From Lunularia cruciata (Eukaryota > Streptophyta > Marchantiopsida > Lunulariales > Lunulariaceae): DNA of 64,000 nt. The DNA is taken from positions 14,824,001-14,888,000 of the forward strand of contig OX419762.1 in the NCBI GenBank assembly GCA_948567375.1. Direction: 5' to 3'. Each line of letters begins with the position of its first letter. Within the stretch, counting starts at the first letter, position 1. The position numbers were made by a program, and so were the translations under genes. Shown here piece after piece: positions 1-13,200 of this stretch. A model generated the notes under the pieces. That model saw only the letters and a program-made list of their open reading frames with translations, was not told where the DNA came from and ran no database searches.

Positions 1-399
1 TCATGTTCTATAAATACAAGAAAATAACATTAAGCCAAATGCCAATGGCCTTCATCACCCTTAGCACAAGACTCATAAATGAATAATAGATGGACATAAG
101 GACTGCCACAATAGAGAGCCAAGTTATGTCATAGCACTTGGGTATCTAAGACAAGACAATTTGTGTGTCTCCAAAACTAATCATGGAGCGGGTGAGGATT
201 CTTGTGCAATTTAGAGCATGCATGCCATTGGTGTGGTAGCAATTGGAGCATTGAATTACCAAGTGAAATCAACCAATAGGGAGAAATCTTTCTTCAAATT
301 CCCATATCTTTGACTCACATACTATCCAATATCAAGTAAATCAAGACAATAGGGCATATGATTGCCTAAATTGCTACTAGTTCTAGAATTGTGCTCAAT

Positions 400-2180
400 T
401 TTGTGACACATTCCACAAATCCTTTGGTTGGTGTTGCTTTGATGCTGATCTCAAAAGTGGTGATTGACATAATCAAATGTTGATGGGTTGTGGTGTATGT
501 TTGTGCTTGTTTGGAGAAACCTCCTAGAAATATAATCAATGGGGTTTGAACAATCATTTCATGCATTTCAAGTAGTGTAATAGTTTGTTTCAAAATGCAT
601 TATTGATGCAAGTGCATTGTGGTAAGCCTCTTCTCAATATGACCAAATGAAACAAGATGGTTGAGCTTTAAAATTATTGCCTTGAGTTGGAAAATATGAT
701 AGAGGTTGTTGTAGCCACCAATGCTTATCGAAATCTTAAGACTAAAATTCTAACTTGTTGCAAAAATATTTGCTGCATGCGGTGCAAGAAGAGAACACCC
801 ATTATTGATGTGAAGATATTGTGTCATTGTACAATGCTTTGATCCATCGACAAGCACTTGTGAAACTTCAATGCATCCTTTAATGCATCATTTAATGCAA
901 ACACAAATATTTTTTAAACCATATCTCTCCAAATACAATGGCTATGATTCAAGGGAAGTCTACTTCTTTCCTTGGCATGTAGTTGGCTGATCTCACATAG
1001 TTGATAGTTTCAAGCAAGCTCAATAGCACTATAGACTACTCTCAAATTGCATATGACACATGTACCCAATGTTTAAAGGTCATAGTAGCACCCTCCACTT
1101 ATGATGTTGGGATGTGATCATAATGGGTGGATGCTTTGGAGCTATGCCACCACAAATTTTTCCTTGTAGATCAGCCAAGTAGATATCAAGTCAGAAAAGA
1201 CCCTCTTGAGAACATGTTCTGCAAGATCTTGAAGATTATTTGTGTACTCTTCCGTCAATGTGTCAATGAAAATTTTCCAATGCTTCATGAATGCTTGCAA
1301 AGATTCATTTGACTCAAAAGCTACATGTTGTGTGGCAAGCACATTCTCATAGATATGCCAAACTAGAGATTATTAAGAAATCTAGGGAAAATCAAAGAAA
1401 TTGCATTCATTAATGCTAGTTCTTTATCTATCAAAGACAAAAACAAAGTTCCATTCAAGATTGACCTATAGATTGTTGAAAAAATTGTTCAACTCTTGCA
1501 TTGGCCAAAGGTAATATGCCTTGTTTCAATCCTCATGAAGCAAAAACATAGTGTACGTCTGATTTGTGGAGGTGATACCAATGCTATGAAGCAATGATAT
1601 GATATTAGTTGGTTTTTGTATGTTGTATGTATGTATGACATGATATTTGTATGTTGAATCCAAGAGCAAAATTTTGTTTATTGAAATTTTTTTGGCTATC
1701 TCTTTTGTGATATTTGATATCACAAACAAGTATGCTAAGATCCCATCATCCTTTTGTTTTGAATCAATGAATGGTCCTCTTCTCAATGAATGCACCAAGT
1801 AGTGCTTTGATTGGAGAACGTCCATCCAATCTCTTTCTTTTGGTTGCAGTCTTTAGATTGTAGATATCTTGAAGACATACTATGCAAAGTTAATTTTGTG
1901 CGTGAAGTGTGCTCCCAATTGGCACTACTCCAACCCTACATAGTTGCTTGAGCAATGTTTCTTTTGTTTACTATAAGAGCACTTGTGGAAAGGTACAATG
2001 CAAGATTTGTTGTTGGTTCCTGGTTCCTGGTTGTGTGTGCTATCCAAGATCTCTAACTTCCAACCACCATTGTTATTCTTTTGTAAAACCACTTGGAAGT
2101 GGCAATTACTTTGCAAAGTTGAAGTGCTATGTGTGTGAGTTTCTTGTATATTTCTCATGGATATGCATATCAAAGACATA
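400..2180 (-). pseudogene. Decayed Mutator-like (MULE) transposase
   Basis: Read on the minus strand, several broken frames together give the order expected of a MULE transposase. Near 2,060-2,110 there is a segment ending GGWKLEILDSTHNQEP, like the GW...HNHE zinc-binding N-terminus of MULE/FAR1 proteins. Around 1,530-1,690 come LLLDSTYK and GITSTNQTYTMFLLHED, matching the DxTYK...VGVTSTNxTF core with its first catalytic Asp. Near 1,140-1,350 comes a segment ending TWLIYKEKFVVAW, the usual stretch after the WHI motif. Stops and frameshifts separate the pieces, so it is dead. No terminal inverted repeats were found. Family assignment is fairly firm; the exact limits are not. Confidence 0.6.
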
Positions 2181-3350
2181 AACTTAATATCACTTTTGGT
2201 TTGTTGTCAAATTGTAGAGTGCTTGGAATTTTTGCAACAATGCCCGTTGAATGTGCCCGGGCTTGGAGAGTGGTATGAGCTTCTTCAAACATTGCATAGC
2301 GAGCGACATTTGGAGCAATGAGAGACATAATGAAATTTCAAATGCAACAAGTAGAGGAAAGACAAAGGGAGAAAGCAAGAAGAAAGTGCTATGAAAAGCA
2401 AAGGAAAGACAAAGAGTTGCAAGGAGAGAAAATGAGAAAGCAAAGGAAAGCCTCAAAATGCCATGCAACCCATCCGCAAGAGGAAGTTGCACATAATTCT
2501 AGGACTTATAGCAAGCAAGCAACTTAATGATTTGATATAATGTCAATTTATCCTATAGTTGAGTTTATGAATTTACCTACAATGGGGTTATCCGCTCACT
2601 TTGATTATAGTTGTATACATCGGAATTACATGGTCCAAATAATACTACATGGTCGCATTGGGATATGTCTATTTGAATTTATTTTAGCATGACTATATAT
2701 ATAGTAATATCTGGTATATAAATATAAATATATATTTATATTTTTCCAGGTAATCCCTAAAGAAAATACCATTTTGGAAGATGCCCATGGGAAAAAAAGG
2801 ACTTTGGTACGGGTATCTAGAAAGTTAAGTGTTGCTATACAGGTCACAATGTCGTACTCATATACAAACGTAACTCCAAGGAATCTCCATATTCGACGGG
2901 ATCAGGTAAAGAAAATGTGCTCTTGAACTTGGTAAGCTGCGTTATGTGGGATCAAATCCAGAGGCGTATTCTGAAAACAATATAGGTGATCGGTGGATAA
3001 CACTTTTATTGCAATACATTCTCCCTATAAAAAGCTTTATCGTAAGCATGACAACCACGTACTCCTTCTATTACGAGACTATGATTGTTTCAACTCCACT
3101 GGAAGGTGAAAAGTAGGAATTTATCATAAATGCTGAACATTCCGTAGCTGAAACGTTCGTGACAAGGCACTATGACAAGGGCTTCAAAATACTTGTCATA
3201 AAACAAAACCTTTATTTAAGATCAGCCTGTGCTAAAATCATTATTTCGTGAACCCCTTACTTTCATTATACCCAAAAAGCAATTCATATGAAAGGGTGTA
3301 GAGAATGTACTCATTCTTGAAGAACTTAAAAGATGGCAGTATATAGACTG
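2181..3350. other. Intergenic DNA, low-complexity and AT-rich
   Basis: The first 350 bases are purine-rich on the plus strand and give a Lys/Arg/Glu/Gln-rich frame that looks like low complexity, not a protein. Around 2,690-2,750 is an AT-rich tract of TATATA-like repeats. No domain, splice-consistent exon or RNA gene was seen. Confidence 0.4.
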
Positions 3351-4510
3351 TATTCAGCTTACGTGGTTAGATCTGACGAAGTTAGTGCCAACCTTGTCTA
3401 TCAGGTACAGTACAGTTAACTGTAGTAGGCCGCGACGTGGAGTCCGGGACCAGGAAGGAGATTGTGGGAAGACTGGAGAAACACCTCCTCCTTCAGTTGA
3501 TGAGGAATTTAGCCTCCATGCGTGTTCTACATTGCCAGGGAGGGTGGAACTTCTCTGCTGAATGTGCGCTACGTCAGTAGCCATACCTGTGCGTCTGCGG
3601 ATTCTATCAATAGCGCTAGGTGTGTTGTCGATCGGTTCCTTTTCGGTGGACTCTTTGTCCTCTTCTGTTCGGAACAAGTCACCAATATAGAGTGTGCTGA
3701 GCAGACCGGTTTTTGGGATCAGTGCTGCTGTGCGTTTTGTGCATCCCCGATTTTGCGTACAATGTGCAGTGAGTTTTGAAGCAGAGACTGTACGTTTGAG
3801 GCTTTTACAGGTTAGAGGACATCGCCGTGAGCTAGTGGTGTGAGATGTTGCCATGTGTTTTCCTCTGTATGATGTTTAGTGGACTGGTGTCTGACAGTGC
3901 AACACTGTAGCATTTAGCAAGGCCTTACAGGACTATGTTGAGGTTGCTGCTTTGTTGCTGAATCTGCTTGTGTTTGACTTTAATTCTTGTTCCCGTGAAT
4001 GAGAAGGAGCATCCGTGCGATATGCGTTCAGCTCTGAGTGAAGCCGCGTGTCTCTCCATTCTGCAGAAGCGGATGAGTTGTTTAATTCAGAATTTGATTA
4101 TTGCGGATAAATGTGTGTCGTTGAGATCGTAAAGCCTTTCCAGCACATGATGATAAGGAAGTAAGTTGTTTGCCGTGGATTGTGATTGCAGGAGATTGAA
4201 AAACACGCAATCGCACTTGTTTTGCTTTCCACAGAAAGAAGAGCAATTGCCACTCGGTTCAGTAGAGATGGTCGGGTGGACTATCTGCGAATTTCTAGCT
4301 TACGGTCTGGTTGGTTTCGTTTATAGATCATGAGATCTTTAACCAAAACTCTCCGTTAGCACAAACAATTCATCCGATATTACCTCAAAGCCGAAAATTG
4401 AGGTTAGATTCAAGAATTTGAGGAGAAGTGGTCGTTATCAGGTAGCAATTTTGATTTGAAACTTCGGGTTGAAGGCTAACTCAGCTTGTCTTAGCAATTG
4501 AGATTCGGAT
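3351..4510. other. Upstream region of IVD
   Basis: Base composition becomes more balanced here, as in the genic part of the window. A 166-codon frame on the minus strand (3,354-3,854) is the only long frame. It has no recognisable domain and no splice context. The stretch probably holds the promoter and 5' UTR of IVD, but no TATA box or transcript start could be fixed. Confidence 0.3.
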
Positions 4511-7500
4511 ATGAGGCAGTCTGTGCGGTTGCTTCGGACGTTGTTGACTCAATCGTCATGGGTGAGAGGTGCGCCATGCGCTGCTAATCCATTTCTCGTA
4601 AGTAGCAATAATATTCCCCAAACGATTCGAGATAGCCTTTATTGATATATAATTCGATTTGATCACGGATATCCCTGAGTAGTAGTTTTGTCGCACAGTT
4701 TGTCGCGACCACTTTTATATAGGATATTCTCAGCCTTATAGAACATCAATAGCGCAGTTGAGCCCTGTCAGTTGATCAATTCAGAAGCAAGAGAAAGACA
4801 TATTGCTTTGTAGTCCATTCCTCTGCATACAGTCTGCTGTGCGTGTTTAGTTGGAGCAAACAATTCCGTGGGAGATTGTTGCTGTCATTTTGAAAGCTTC
4901 ATTCGAAACATGTGGGAAGATTACCATAGATAATCAGTATAGGATAAAGTGGGTGCAAGTCCTTGTCGAGTAATTGGTTGGAAAAATGCGTTCGAGAGCC
5001 ACTGAACAGGTTGTTATTGGGCTATTAAACTTCACTTAGCAGCCGTTGAGAGTTTGAGGACACAAATTGCAATAAACCCTTAGTATATGTCCTGCTTCCA
5101 TATTAGATTTCTCTCACAGCTGAAGGAAAAATTACACCTGTGAAACTTCAATCCGGAGAAAATGAGGTTGCTAGCTTTTTTTGACAAGTGCCTTTATGTA
5201 CAGCAGAATGGCGGCAGCCAGCGCATGTTCGGTAATCTTCTCCTGGATGAGACGGCCGAGCAGGTTGTTGTTCTCCTTGTAATCTATATGAATGGAGTAC
5301 TTCACAAGTGACCTTATGCACTGTCATTGCTGCTGAGAAAAGTCTTTTCGCTATAGCAACATCGAGTGTTATTCTCCTTGCGTAGTTGACAGTAGACTCC
5401 ACTTCCTCTAACATATTGTTTCTCTTTTCCAGTTCAAGGAGAGTGTCAGGAAGTTCGCTGAGGAGAACATTGCACCTCATGCAGAGAGAACAGACTTGAC
5501 CAACACTTTCCCCAAAGTGAGGAGCTGATTTATAAGCTGAAAAATACAGGCCCGAGGCCTGTATCGTTCAGATTACAAGTCCACGTCATTTGCCCGATGA
5601 AGAACTAAATTTGTTAGAATGCAGTCAAATGATCAAATTCATGAATTGTACCCGCTTGTTCAGGAAGTAAATGTGTGGAAATTGATGGGAGATTTCAACC
5701 TGCATGGCATCACCGTTCCAGGTAAAGGTTCAAAGGTGGTCTAGTCTGATTCCCATACGCTCGAACTAGTACTTCAATTTTTCTTTTCTGTTTTTTCGCT
5801 CTTCTCGAGCTAAACACCAAAACATAGAGTTATTTATCGATCCATTGCCTCCGCGCAGAAAAGTACGGTGGTCTTGGTCTAGGTTACCTGTACCATTGCT
5901 TGGCTATGGAAGAAATCAGCCGTGCGTCTGGATCTATCGCACTTTCTTATGGAGCCCATTCAAACCTGTGCATCAATCAGCTGGTATGTTCCAAGCTTTC
6001 ATCAGTCACTTAGAACTTCAGCTTTGACCTATCCGTTCGGGATGACTTGCAGAGAGTTGTATGGAACAGCTTTCTTGTGGCCTTGTTTTTTCAGCTTTTT
6101 GGAAGTTCGCGGTTGAGATTAACGGCACTAGTGTAAGCTCATTAAATATTCTGCGTGCTGGTTATGCAGGTCCGGAATGGTAACGACTCTCAGAAAATGA
6201 AATATCTACCCAAGGTTTGTGCGTCCGTTATTTTCCGATCTGGTCTTAAAACTCTGAATTTTGGAAGCTCTTCAGCGTATTGTCGTGTACCAATCTCTCT
6301 TACCTCTTATCTTTCACTCTAACCATCATCCGTAAATTGGTAATGCTTTAAATATAGATATCTGATTGTTTCCGAAGCACACATGCGTGCTGAAAAGCAT
6401 TCATTTCTACTTTTCAGCACTAGGAAATTCAGATGTCAAGTGGTCAGTTTGAGAGCTACCTTTTCGAAGATTACGAATAAAACTTTGCTCTAATAGTATC
6501 GATTTTATTCTGAACATCTGACCAGAAGCTGCTTAATAGGTATATCTAGTCAGATGTTCGTATGTTCTCATGAGTTTGAAGATTCGTGAAATTACGAGTT
6601 TTAATATTTACTTTACATCTGTTTGGCAACCTTCTGAAGCTTATCAGCGGAGATCACATAGGAGCTCTGGCTATGAGTGAACCAAATTGTAAGTCACCTA
6701 CGATCTTTGAGATATTGTACGCGTTGATAATCTGGTTACCAAGTAGGTTGATCCGAAAGCTCCTGGACAAGGACTCATGTTGGACGCTGCTTCCCACCGA
6801 CAGGGCAAGTTCATTTTACTAATTGGTAGTGGGAATCTGATGGGGGACAGTCATTGGAGATTGTTAGAAGTTTACCAGGGTACTCGTCTGTCATAAGGAA
6901 ATAAGGTTTTTTCTTTTTTTGTTTTGACTGAGATATTCTCCTATTTGCAGCTGGTTCAGATGTTGTGAGCATGAAGTGCAAGGCAGAGCGAGTAACAGAT
7001 GGCTATGTGCTCAATGGGAACAAAATGTGGTGTACAAATGGTCCTGTAGCAGAGACTCTGGTGTGGGAACTGATTTGAATGCGTTCTTGCTTTGTTACAC
7101 TCAAGCTGATTACTTGATTATTACTAAAGCAAATATTTGATTATATTGACCAACATGTCAGCAGGATTGACGATTTTCGTACTCCTTGGTAACAGATTGT
7201 GTATGCTAAAACCGATTTACAAGCCGGAGCACATGGAATAACTGCTTTCATTATCGAGAAAGGCATGAGTGGGTACTAAACACTATCCAAGCTTCCAATG
7301 CTTCTCGTCTGTTGGTTCTGAATTTTCACACCAGATCCATGTCTTCACATACTGCTGGATGAAATGGATCCTTCTCCCATTCCGTGTCATATCCGTACAC
7401 ACTTTCGTAACCTATTCGTGAGCACAATATAGACTCACTTAAACCTATCCTGCCTCTCGCTCTGTGTGGGCTTAATGATTTCACTTTCTCATTGCGTATG

Positions 7501-10039
7501 CAATCCTTGTCGTGTTTTTAGATTGAGCTTGAAACAAATTATATGTGCAGGTTCAGCACTGCACAGAAGCTAGACAAGTTGGGAATGCGAGGCAGTGATA
7601 CGTAAGTATGATGCCATGAACTCTACAAATTCCTGTTGAAGGTTTAAACAACGCAATATTTCTTGTCTCATCTTTTGAGAAGCAAAGCAAGCTTCAGCTT
7701 TATCTTTGTATCATGCATGTTGCAACTCAAGCGTGAGTGAATTACATACGACAAGAAGTGTTGTTTTGCTTGTGTGACCAAAATAGATGGCGAATATCAC
7801 ATTGATCCTTAGAAACCATCTTTCCGATCTGCTTATGTTTAGATTGATGGCCACGGTAGGTTCATCTATCGCTTATGCAGATTGCTTGTTCATGGTTTAT
7901 TTCTCGTCTCAGATGTGAGCTGGTGTTCGAAAATTGTTTTGTTCCACACGAAAACGTCCTAGGACAAGAAAATAAAGGTGCATTTCTCTCTTGACACGTT
8001 TGTCATTTGGGGAATGGTTTTAATTTTAAACACTAATGTGATTGTTTCATGGAGGTTGTATTCTCCAGTAGGTGAACTGCACGTGCAGTTGACGATTTCA
8101 TTATTATTTGCATACAATGTTGTTGGAGAATATTTGAGATCACAAAGTAATTTGTCGAATTTGGGGGCTTGTTCATTCAGGTGTTTATGTCATGATGTCT
8201 GGCCTAGATTTGGAAAGATTAGTCTTGGCTGCGGGTCCTTTAGGACTGATGCAGGCCTGCCTGGACGTTGTTTTACCTTATGTACACGAAAGAGAACAGT
8301 TTGGTAAACCCATTGGAGAGTTTCAGCTGATGCAGGTACGTTGTTATGAGTCCTCTAAATATGGAGCATCATATTCGGAAGGTGTAAACGTAGTAGATTC
8401 TGGTAGTGAACCTTTGAGCCACATTGGGATCAAATCATAAGCTCATCCACATGCACAATGTCTAAGAAACTCCCCGTTTCTTTGGTGGATCCTTAAGCAT
8501 CTACAAAATTTAGCAATAAGAGGTGATGGAGGCTTTTGGTCATTCCAGGCTTTAATTAAGAACACTGTGAGTTGCTGCTATCTGAAGGCCTTAGGAGTAG
8601 CTTTTAAGATCCGAGCCTTTTGGACCGCAACCTTACTTTATGGACACCGTTTAGACTCAGATGTACAGTTCTGCTTTCCTACACTTAGTCTTTCTCAGCC
8701 TCTTTTCTGCCCTGAATCCAGATTCTGTTTTTGGATTTGTGTGGTTCCGGTTCTGTGTAGTATTGACCTCACAAGCTACGCCTGAAGATGCGAGTTTACT
8801 CTAGTTGCTAATATCAACGCTATGCGTTGATTTGACTTGGAACAGGGAAAACTTGCGGACATGTACACCAAAATTCAGTCATCTAGGTACGTAAGCAGAT
8901 GTCTTCCATTCCTTCCCCACATCTGTTATCTCACAGCTGGTAGGATTCCTCACGGTGGTACACCATGACATACAATCTGTCCCTCATTTTGCTAGCCTGT
9001 CTGTACTTCTCCCCCAACGACACGGCATTTCTTAGCATGGAAAGTTACGACCACTTCTGTTGTTAATGCAGATGTCGACCGATTCCCAAGTTATTATTTG
9101 AGTTTAGAGGTATTATTCCTAATTGATATGTAGATATGGTACAAGGTAAAAACTAGGTGCATAGCAACCACTTACAGTAGAGTTGATGACTGGGTGAGAA
9201 GTGGAAGTTCAACTAGTCCTTCAAGCTAACTCCCTTATTTCCGGGTCATATCAACCTATGTAGTACATTCAGGTGCTGTGAAAGAAATCCGACACTACTA
9301 GAATCTTGGACAAACCTTTTGAGATCTGAATCGCAAATCTGATCAAAACGTGATATGTGCAGGGCATTCGTTTACTCCGTCGCTCGCAGTTGCGACGAGG
9401 GCCAAGTCGACAGAAAGGTGTAACTTTTTACCTGAATCGAATGGATCTTCATCACTATGCAGGAAGACATGTGCAAAGCTTCGATTAGGTTCTCTTATTC
9501 TGTGGTTTGCAGAAAGACTTAAATCAATAGTGCATAGTTTTGTATTCACATTTTGTTTCAGTAAATCCATGACGTAGAATCTTTCGGTCATGTGTCATCC
9601 AGGATTGTGCAGCAGTGATCCTTTTTGCCGCTGAAAATGCGACTCAAATGGCTTTGCAGGTTTGTGTGTCAGATGTTCTTGCATGTATTGTTGGAGCATG
9701 TTTTGATCAGAGATCGGTGTTACTCCTATAGATTCTATCATACCCTTGTCATGTTGGAGCAAGTACTTCTTCATGCACGAAGAAACTATTAACGTTTGTG
9801 TGCTTTCTTTCTTTTGCAATCCATATTCTTTCAGGACCTGCACTGTACCTTTAACACTAACTTCGGATCTGATCATTAATGATTGGTGGCAGGCGATCCA
9901 ATGTCTAGGAGGCAATGGCTACATTAATGAATATCCAACTGGTAGGCTTCTGCGTGACGCAAAGCTTTATGAAATCGGTGCTGGGACCAGCGAAATTCGA
10001 CGAATCATCATTGGACGTGAGTTGTTCAAAGAAATGTAA
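4511..10039 (+). CDS. IVD: Isovaleryl-CoA dehydrogenase, mitochondrial (16 coding exons)
   Basis: FAD-dependent acyl-CoA dehydrogenase of leucine breakdown. It oxidises isovaleryl-CoA to 3-methylcrotonyl-CoA in the mitochondrial matrix and passes electrons to ETF. Exons inferred from frame, phase and GT/AG sites: 4511-4597, 5204-5263, 5433-5516, 5664-5721, 5859-5983, 6170-6214, 6640-6688, 6951-7060, 7196-7272, 7551-7601, 7913-7977, 8181-8335, 8846-8886, 9363-9417, 9603-9659, 9893-10039. They join to 1,266 nt, 421 residues, close to plant IVD (about 409). The N-terminus ([14 protein letters not shown]) is basic with no acidic residues, as in a mitochondrial presequence. Family landmarks are [46 protein letters not shown] and the C-terminal [11 protein letters not shown] with [11 protein letters not shown]. 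The catalytic Glu in LDLERLVLA is about residue 282. No frameshift or missing motif was found, so the gene looks intact. The least certain splice site is the GTTGTT donor after exon 2. Confidence 0.95.
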
Positions 10040-10299
10040 ATCTTGTAATTCTGTGGTAAACACATATAAATAATACATGAAACTTTATTGCCATTGGTGA
10101 GAACTTGTCACTCTCCTCGTGTACAGCAATTACACCACATTCTACGTAAAACATGGTCAAGTGTTATCTCCATAGTTATTATGCCTTACAGTGCAAGAAG
10201 CAAAGCTTCTGGTGACCCTGAAATTATCATCTGAGTACCAGGCTAAATAGGTGGAACTGGAGCTGCCAGATTGACTGTCGCACAGTTACGGCAGTATCA
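10040..10299. other. 3' ends of two convergent genes
   Basis: IVD ends at 10,039 and the minus-strand coiled-coil gene ends at 10,300, so the two are convergent with about 260 bp between stop codons. AATAAT-type tracts just after the IVD stop (about 10,065-10,075) could be its polyadenylation signal. Confidence 0.4.
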
Positions 10300-13200
10300 T
10301 CACTCTTCTCTCTGAGATTCTTGAGGATGAATGTGGATCCACGATTCCACATCCTTCTCCAAGTACTTCATCCTTCGTGTGAGCATTGTAGTTGCCTCTT
10401 CGCAAGTTCGCACGATGCCCTGGTTTGAAGCTCTGGGATTTTTTTCTGACATGATTATATTTTCCAAGTTTCGCATGGAATCCTTCACGTGTGATCCAGT
10501 TGTCAATATGCCGTTATTGAATCTTGATTTTATCTGCTCTGTTCTTCTTCTTACCTTAGCTCCTTCTTTTGAACTCTGTGCACTGGTGTCAATTGCACTT
10601 TCTTGTGTGTCCATCTGTAGTAAGATTTGCTCCTCGTATCGGCCAATCTGCTCAGTCATTATGATTTTTAAAGCGGATCAGTGCAACCTTCAAATGTCTG
10701 CTATGTTTGGTGGTTACAGCATACACATTATCAACACTGTTGGTTTCAATCAACTGTTCATTTTACCAGAATAACATATTTCGCATCGTCGATGTCAATT
10801 TGTACCTCTTTCCGAAGTTCATAGATCTGCTCAAGAAGGTCCCTATTAGCTTCCCTAAGGCGATTACCCTGCAGACACAGGGTGGGGAACTCGGTCAATA
10901 GACACAACCCCATTTCGTGATGTCATTGCATCTAATACCTCTATATTGTGGTACTGGAAGGGTGGACCGTCGGTCAGATTGAAAAGAAATCTGATATTCT
11001 GCTCTGTACCGTGAGACGCCATTGCAACTCTTTTTTGCGATGATTATCCTGCTCCTGCGCTAGTTTAGCTTTCAAGTCATCAGCTCCCTTACGCTCCTCC
11101 TTCGAGAATTTTGGAGGTGCAGCACGTGCCTGCTGCTCCAATTTACTCCGCTCTTTTCGGAGCTTACTGATCTGTTCACATGGCACAACGTCTTTTGAAG
11201 ATTTCAACGAGAAGTCAGGCTCTAAGATACAACGCCGGACGCTATGCAAATCTGGGAGTAAAAGAAAAGCGCTGCACAAGTCGTGAACTAAATGCCTTAC
11301 TTCTGCTTCTCTCAGCTGTGTTAAAGCTTCCACGTCTGAAGCCTTTTGCTGCTCCCATGCTGCTTTCTCCTGCTTGAATCGAGCTGCCTGCTCGTCTTGC
11401 TCCTGATTTGAACCGAATAGTATGTCAAATACGATTTCATCTCCTAGATGCAGAGACTGAGAGATGTGCCTTGGAACTTTATTCTGCGTAAGATCCCCAG
11501 GCTACTCACCCTTTAAGCTTTGGAAGTTGGAAAGGTTTGGAAGATTGTAGCTGGTCACCTTCAACGTGGCTTTGATCCTCTTGTTTTCTCTCGTGAAGTA
11601 TAAAATCTCAGACTCTAAGAGTTCCACCTTCTGGCATATTGCCGTGGAAATGTCCTGAAACTTTTCTCCAGATATTCCTTTATCTATGCTTGGTTCTTCT
11701 TTCCTGGACCCGAAATACAACTTCACCAACGATGACACGGGGCCGTGCTGTCCCTTAGTTGAAGAAGCTTTTTCAAACTCGAAGGCGTCACTGACAGATG
11801 TTTCCAGCTCTAGCTTCGAGGAATCACCACTATCGTTTGAATGGTCTTGATCAAGGATATACACTTCCTCAACTGGTGTGCCAACATCAGTTCTCTTTGA
11901 TGGATCGGAGATGTCTTCCTGCGCCTATCAGTCAACACCAAAATCTATGTATTATGGTTCACGTGAATTGTAGATGTTTCTCTATTTGCATCCATCAGAT
12001 ATTGCCCCTTCTGGAAGCATGGCCTTTTAAAAGTCGTGAGGATTTAGACCCGACCTTCTGCATGCATAAGTCGCAAGTCCACTACACACGCTGCAATCAT
12101 ATCTCTGACGGGTTTTCTCTCCTGAATGTATACAAGGTAAGATAAGACTGTTTATCTGAGTTAATGAAACTGCAGCAAGGAGACCAACCTCGTAGTGTAG
12201 ACTGGAAGAATTCATCTCCACAAACCTAGTTCCGGCTTTGTGCTTAGGTACTCTTGCGAGAGAGAGATTCAAACCCTCGGTATACCGATCATCTTCTTCC
12301 TTAGTATAAGTTAGCATAACTATGTCCATATTTGCAGGATCTGTTTTGTGGGTAGAATCGAGAATGGCTCCTAGACATCAAAGCAGAATCTACTGTAGTT
12401 AGCGGTCTGGCTTTAACCTTCAGTTCATTGAACGCTGTATTTACGTTTATACAACCCACTCCATCAATCTGCCGCCGTCGTTCAATGCATCTAGGGAATA
12501 TTTGTTAAGTGCTGAGAGCGCATCGCTAAGGGTCTTTCCAGCTATCTTATCATCCAGGATCGTCTCATACTCTTTAGCAGATTAGTTCTTGAGATGTTTT
12601 CCGTTACGCGAAGTCATGATAACCAACCTGGTTCAAGTTTCGTGAAAATCAAGGGTCAAATGCGGAGTGGGTGGCATTGGGTGGCCAAGCTACTGCAGCA
12701 GATCAGGTTTGACCAGAATTTGAAGATGCCGCTTGTAAGATATGAGGCAACCTCTTCAGATCTTTATCTTTGGACCATTCCAAGCTAACATATCTCGGTG
12801 ATGGTGGCGGAGTGTCGTTCCAGCGGGGCGGAGTACAAAGGAGGTACTTGTCGCCACTGGATCAGTAGGTGTGTTTCTTCACACCACCTTCTCCCTGGAG
12901 AGAAACGCAGGGCTATGGGAAGCAACTCAAGGGTCCACTTGAACCTTGTACCACCATAAGTAAAGTATGCAGGGAAAGTTATAGTCCATGAGGTAGATGA
13001 CTAATACGCATGGCTGAAATGAAGAATGGGAGGCCTGTTCTTTAAAAGAACTTACAGATGAACTATACTCGCCAAGGGGAAAATGCAACTTTTCAACTAC
13101 AAGCCCAATGAAAACTGTACGATATAGGCTCGGAGGAAGCAAGAGATATCTCTAAACGTTGAAGTTGCAAAAAACTACAAGCCAAGGGAGTTCAGGCTGC

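Noticed and set aside
2318-2527. Lys/Glu/Arg-rich plus-strand frame
   Set aside because: Low-complexity purine-rich DNA; the composition alone explains the open frame.
3354-3854. 166-codon minus-strand frame upstream of IVD
   Set aside because: No domain, no splice signals or neighbouring exon in phase, and it lies where the IVD promoter/5' UTR should be.
5148-5480. 110-codon minus-strand frame
   Set aside because: It is antisense to IVD exons 2 and 3, which fit the acyl-CoA dehydrogenase sequence on the plus strand.
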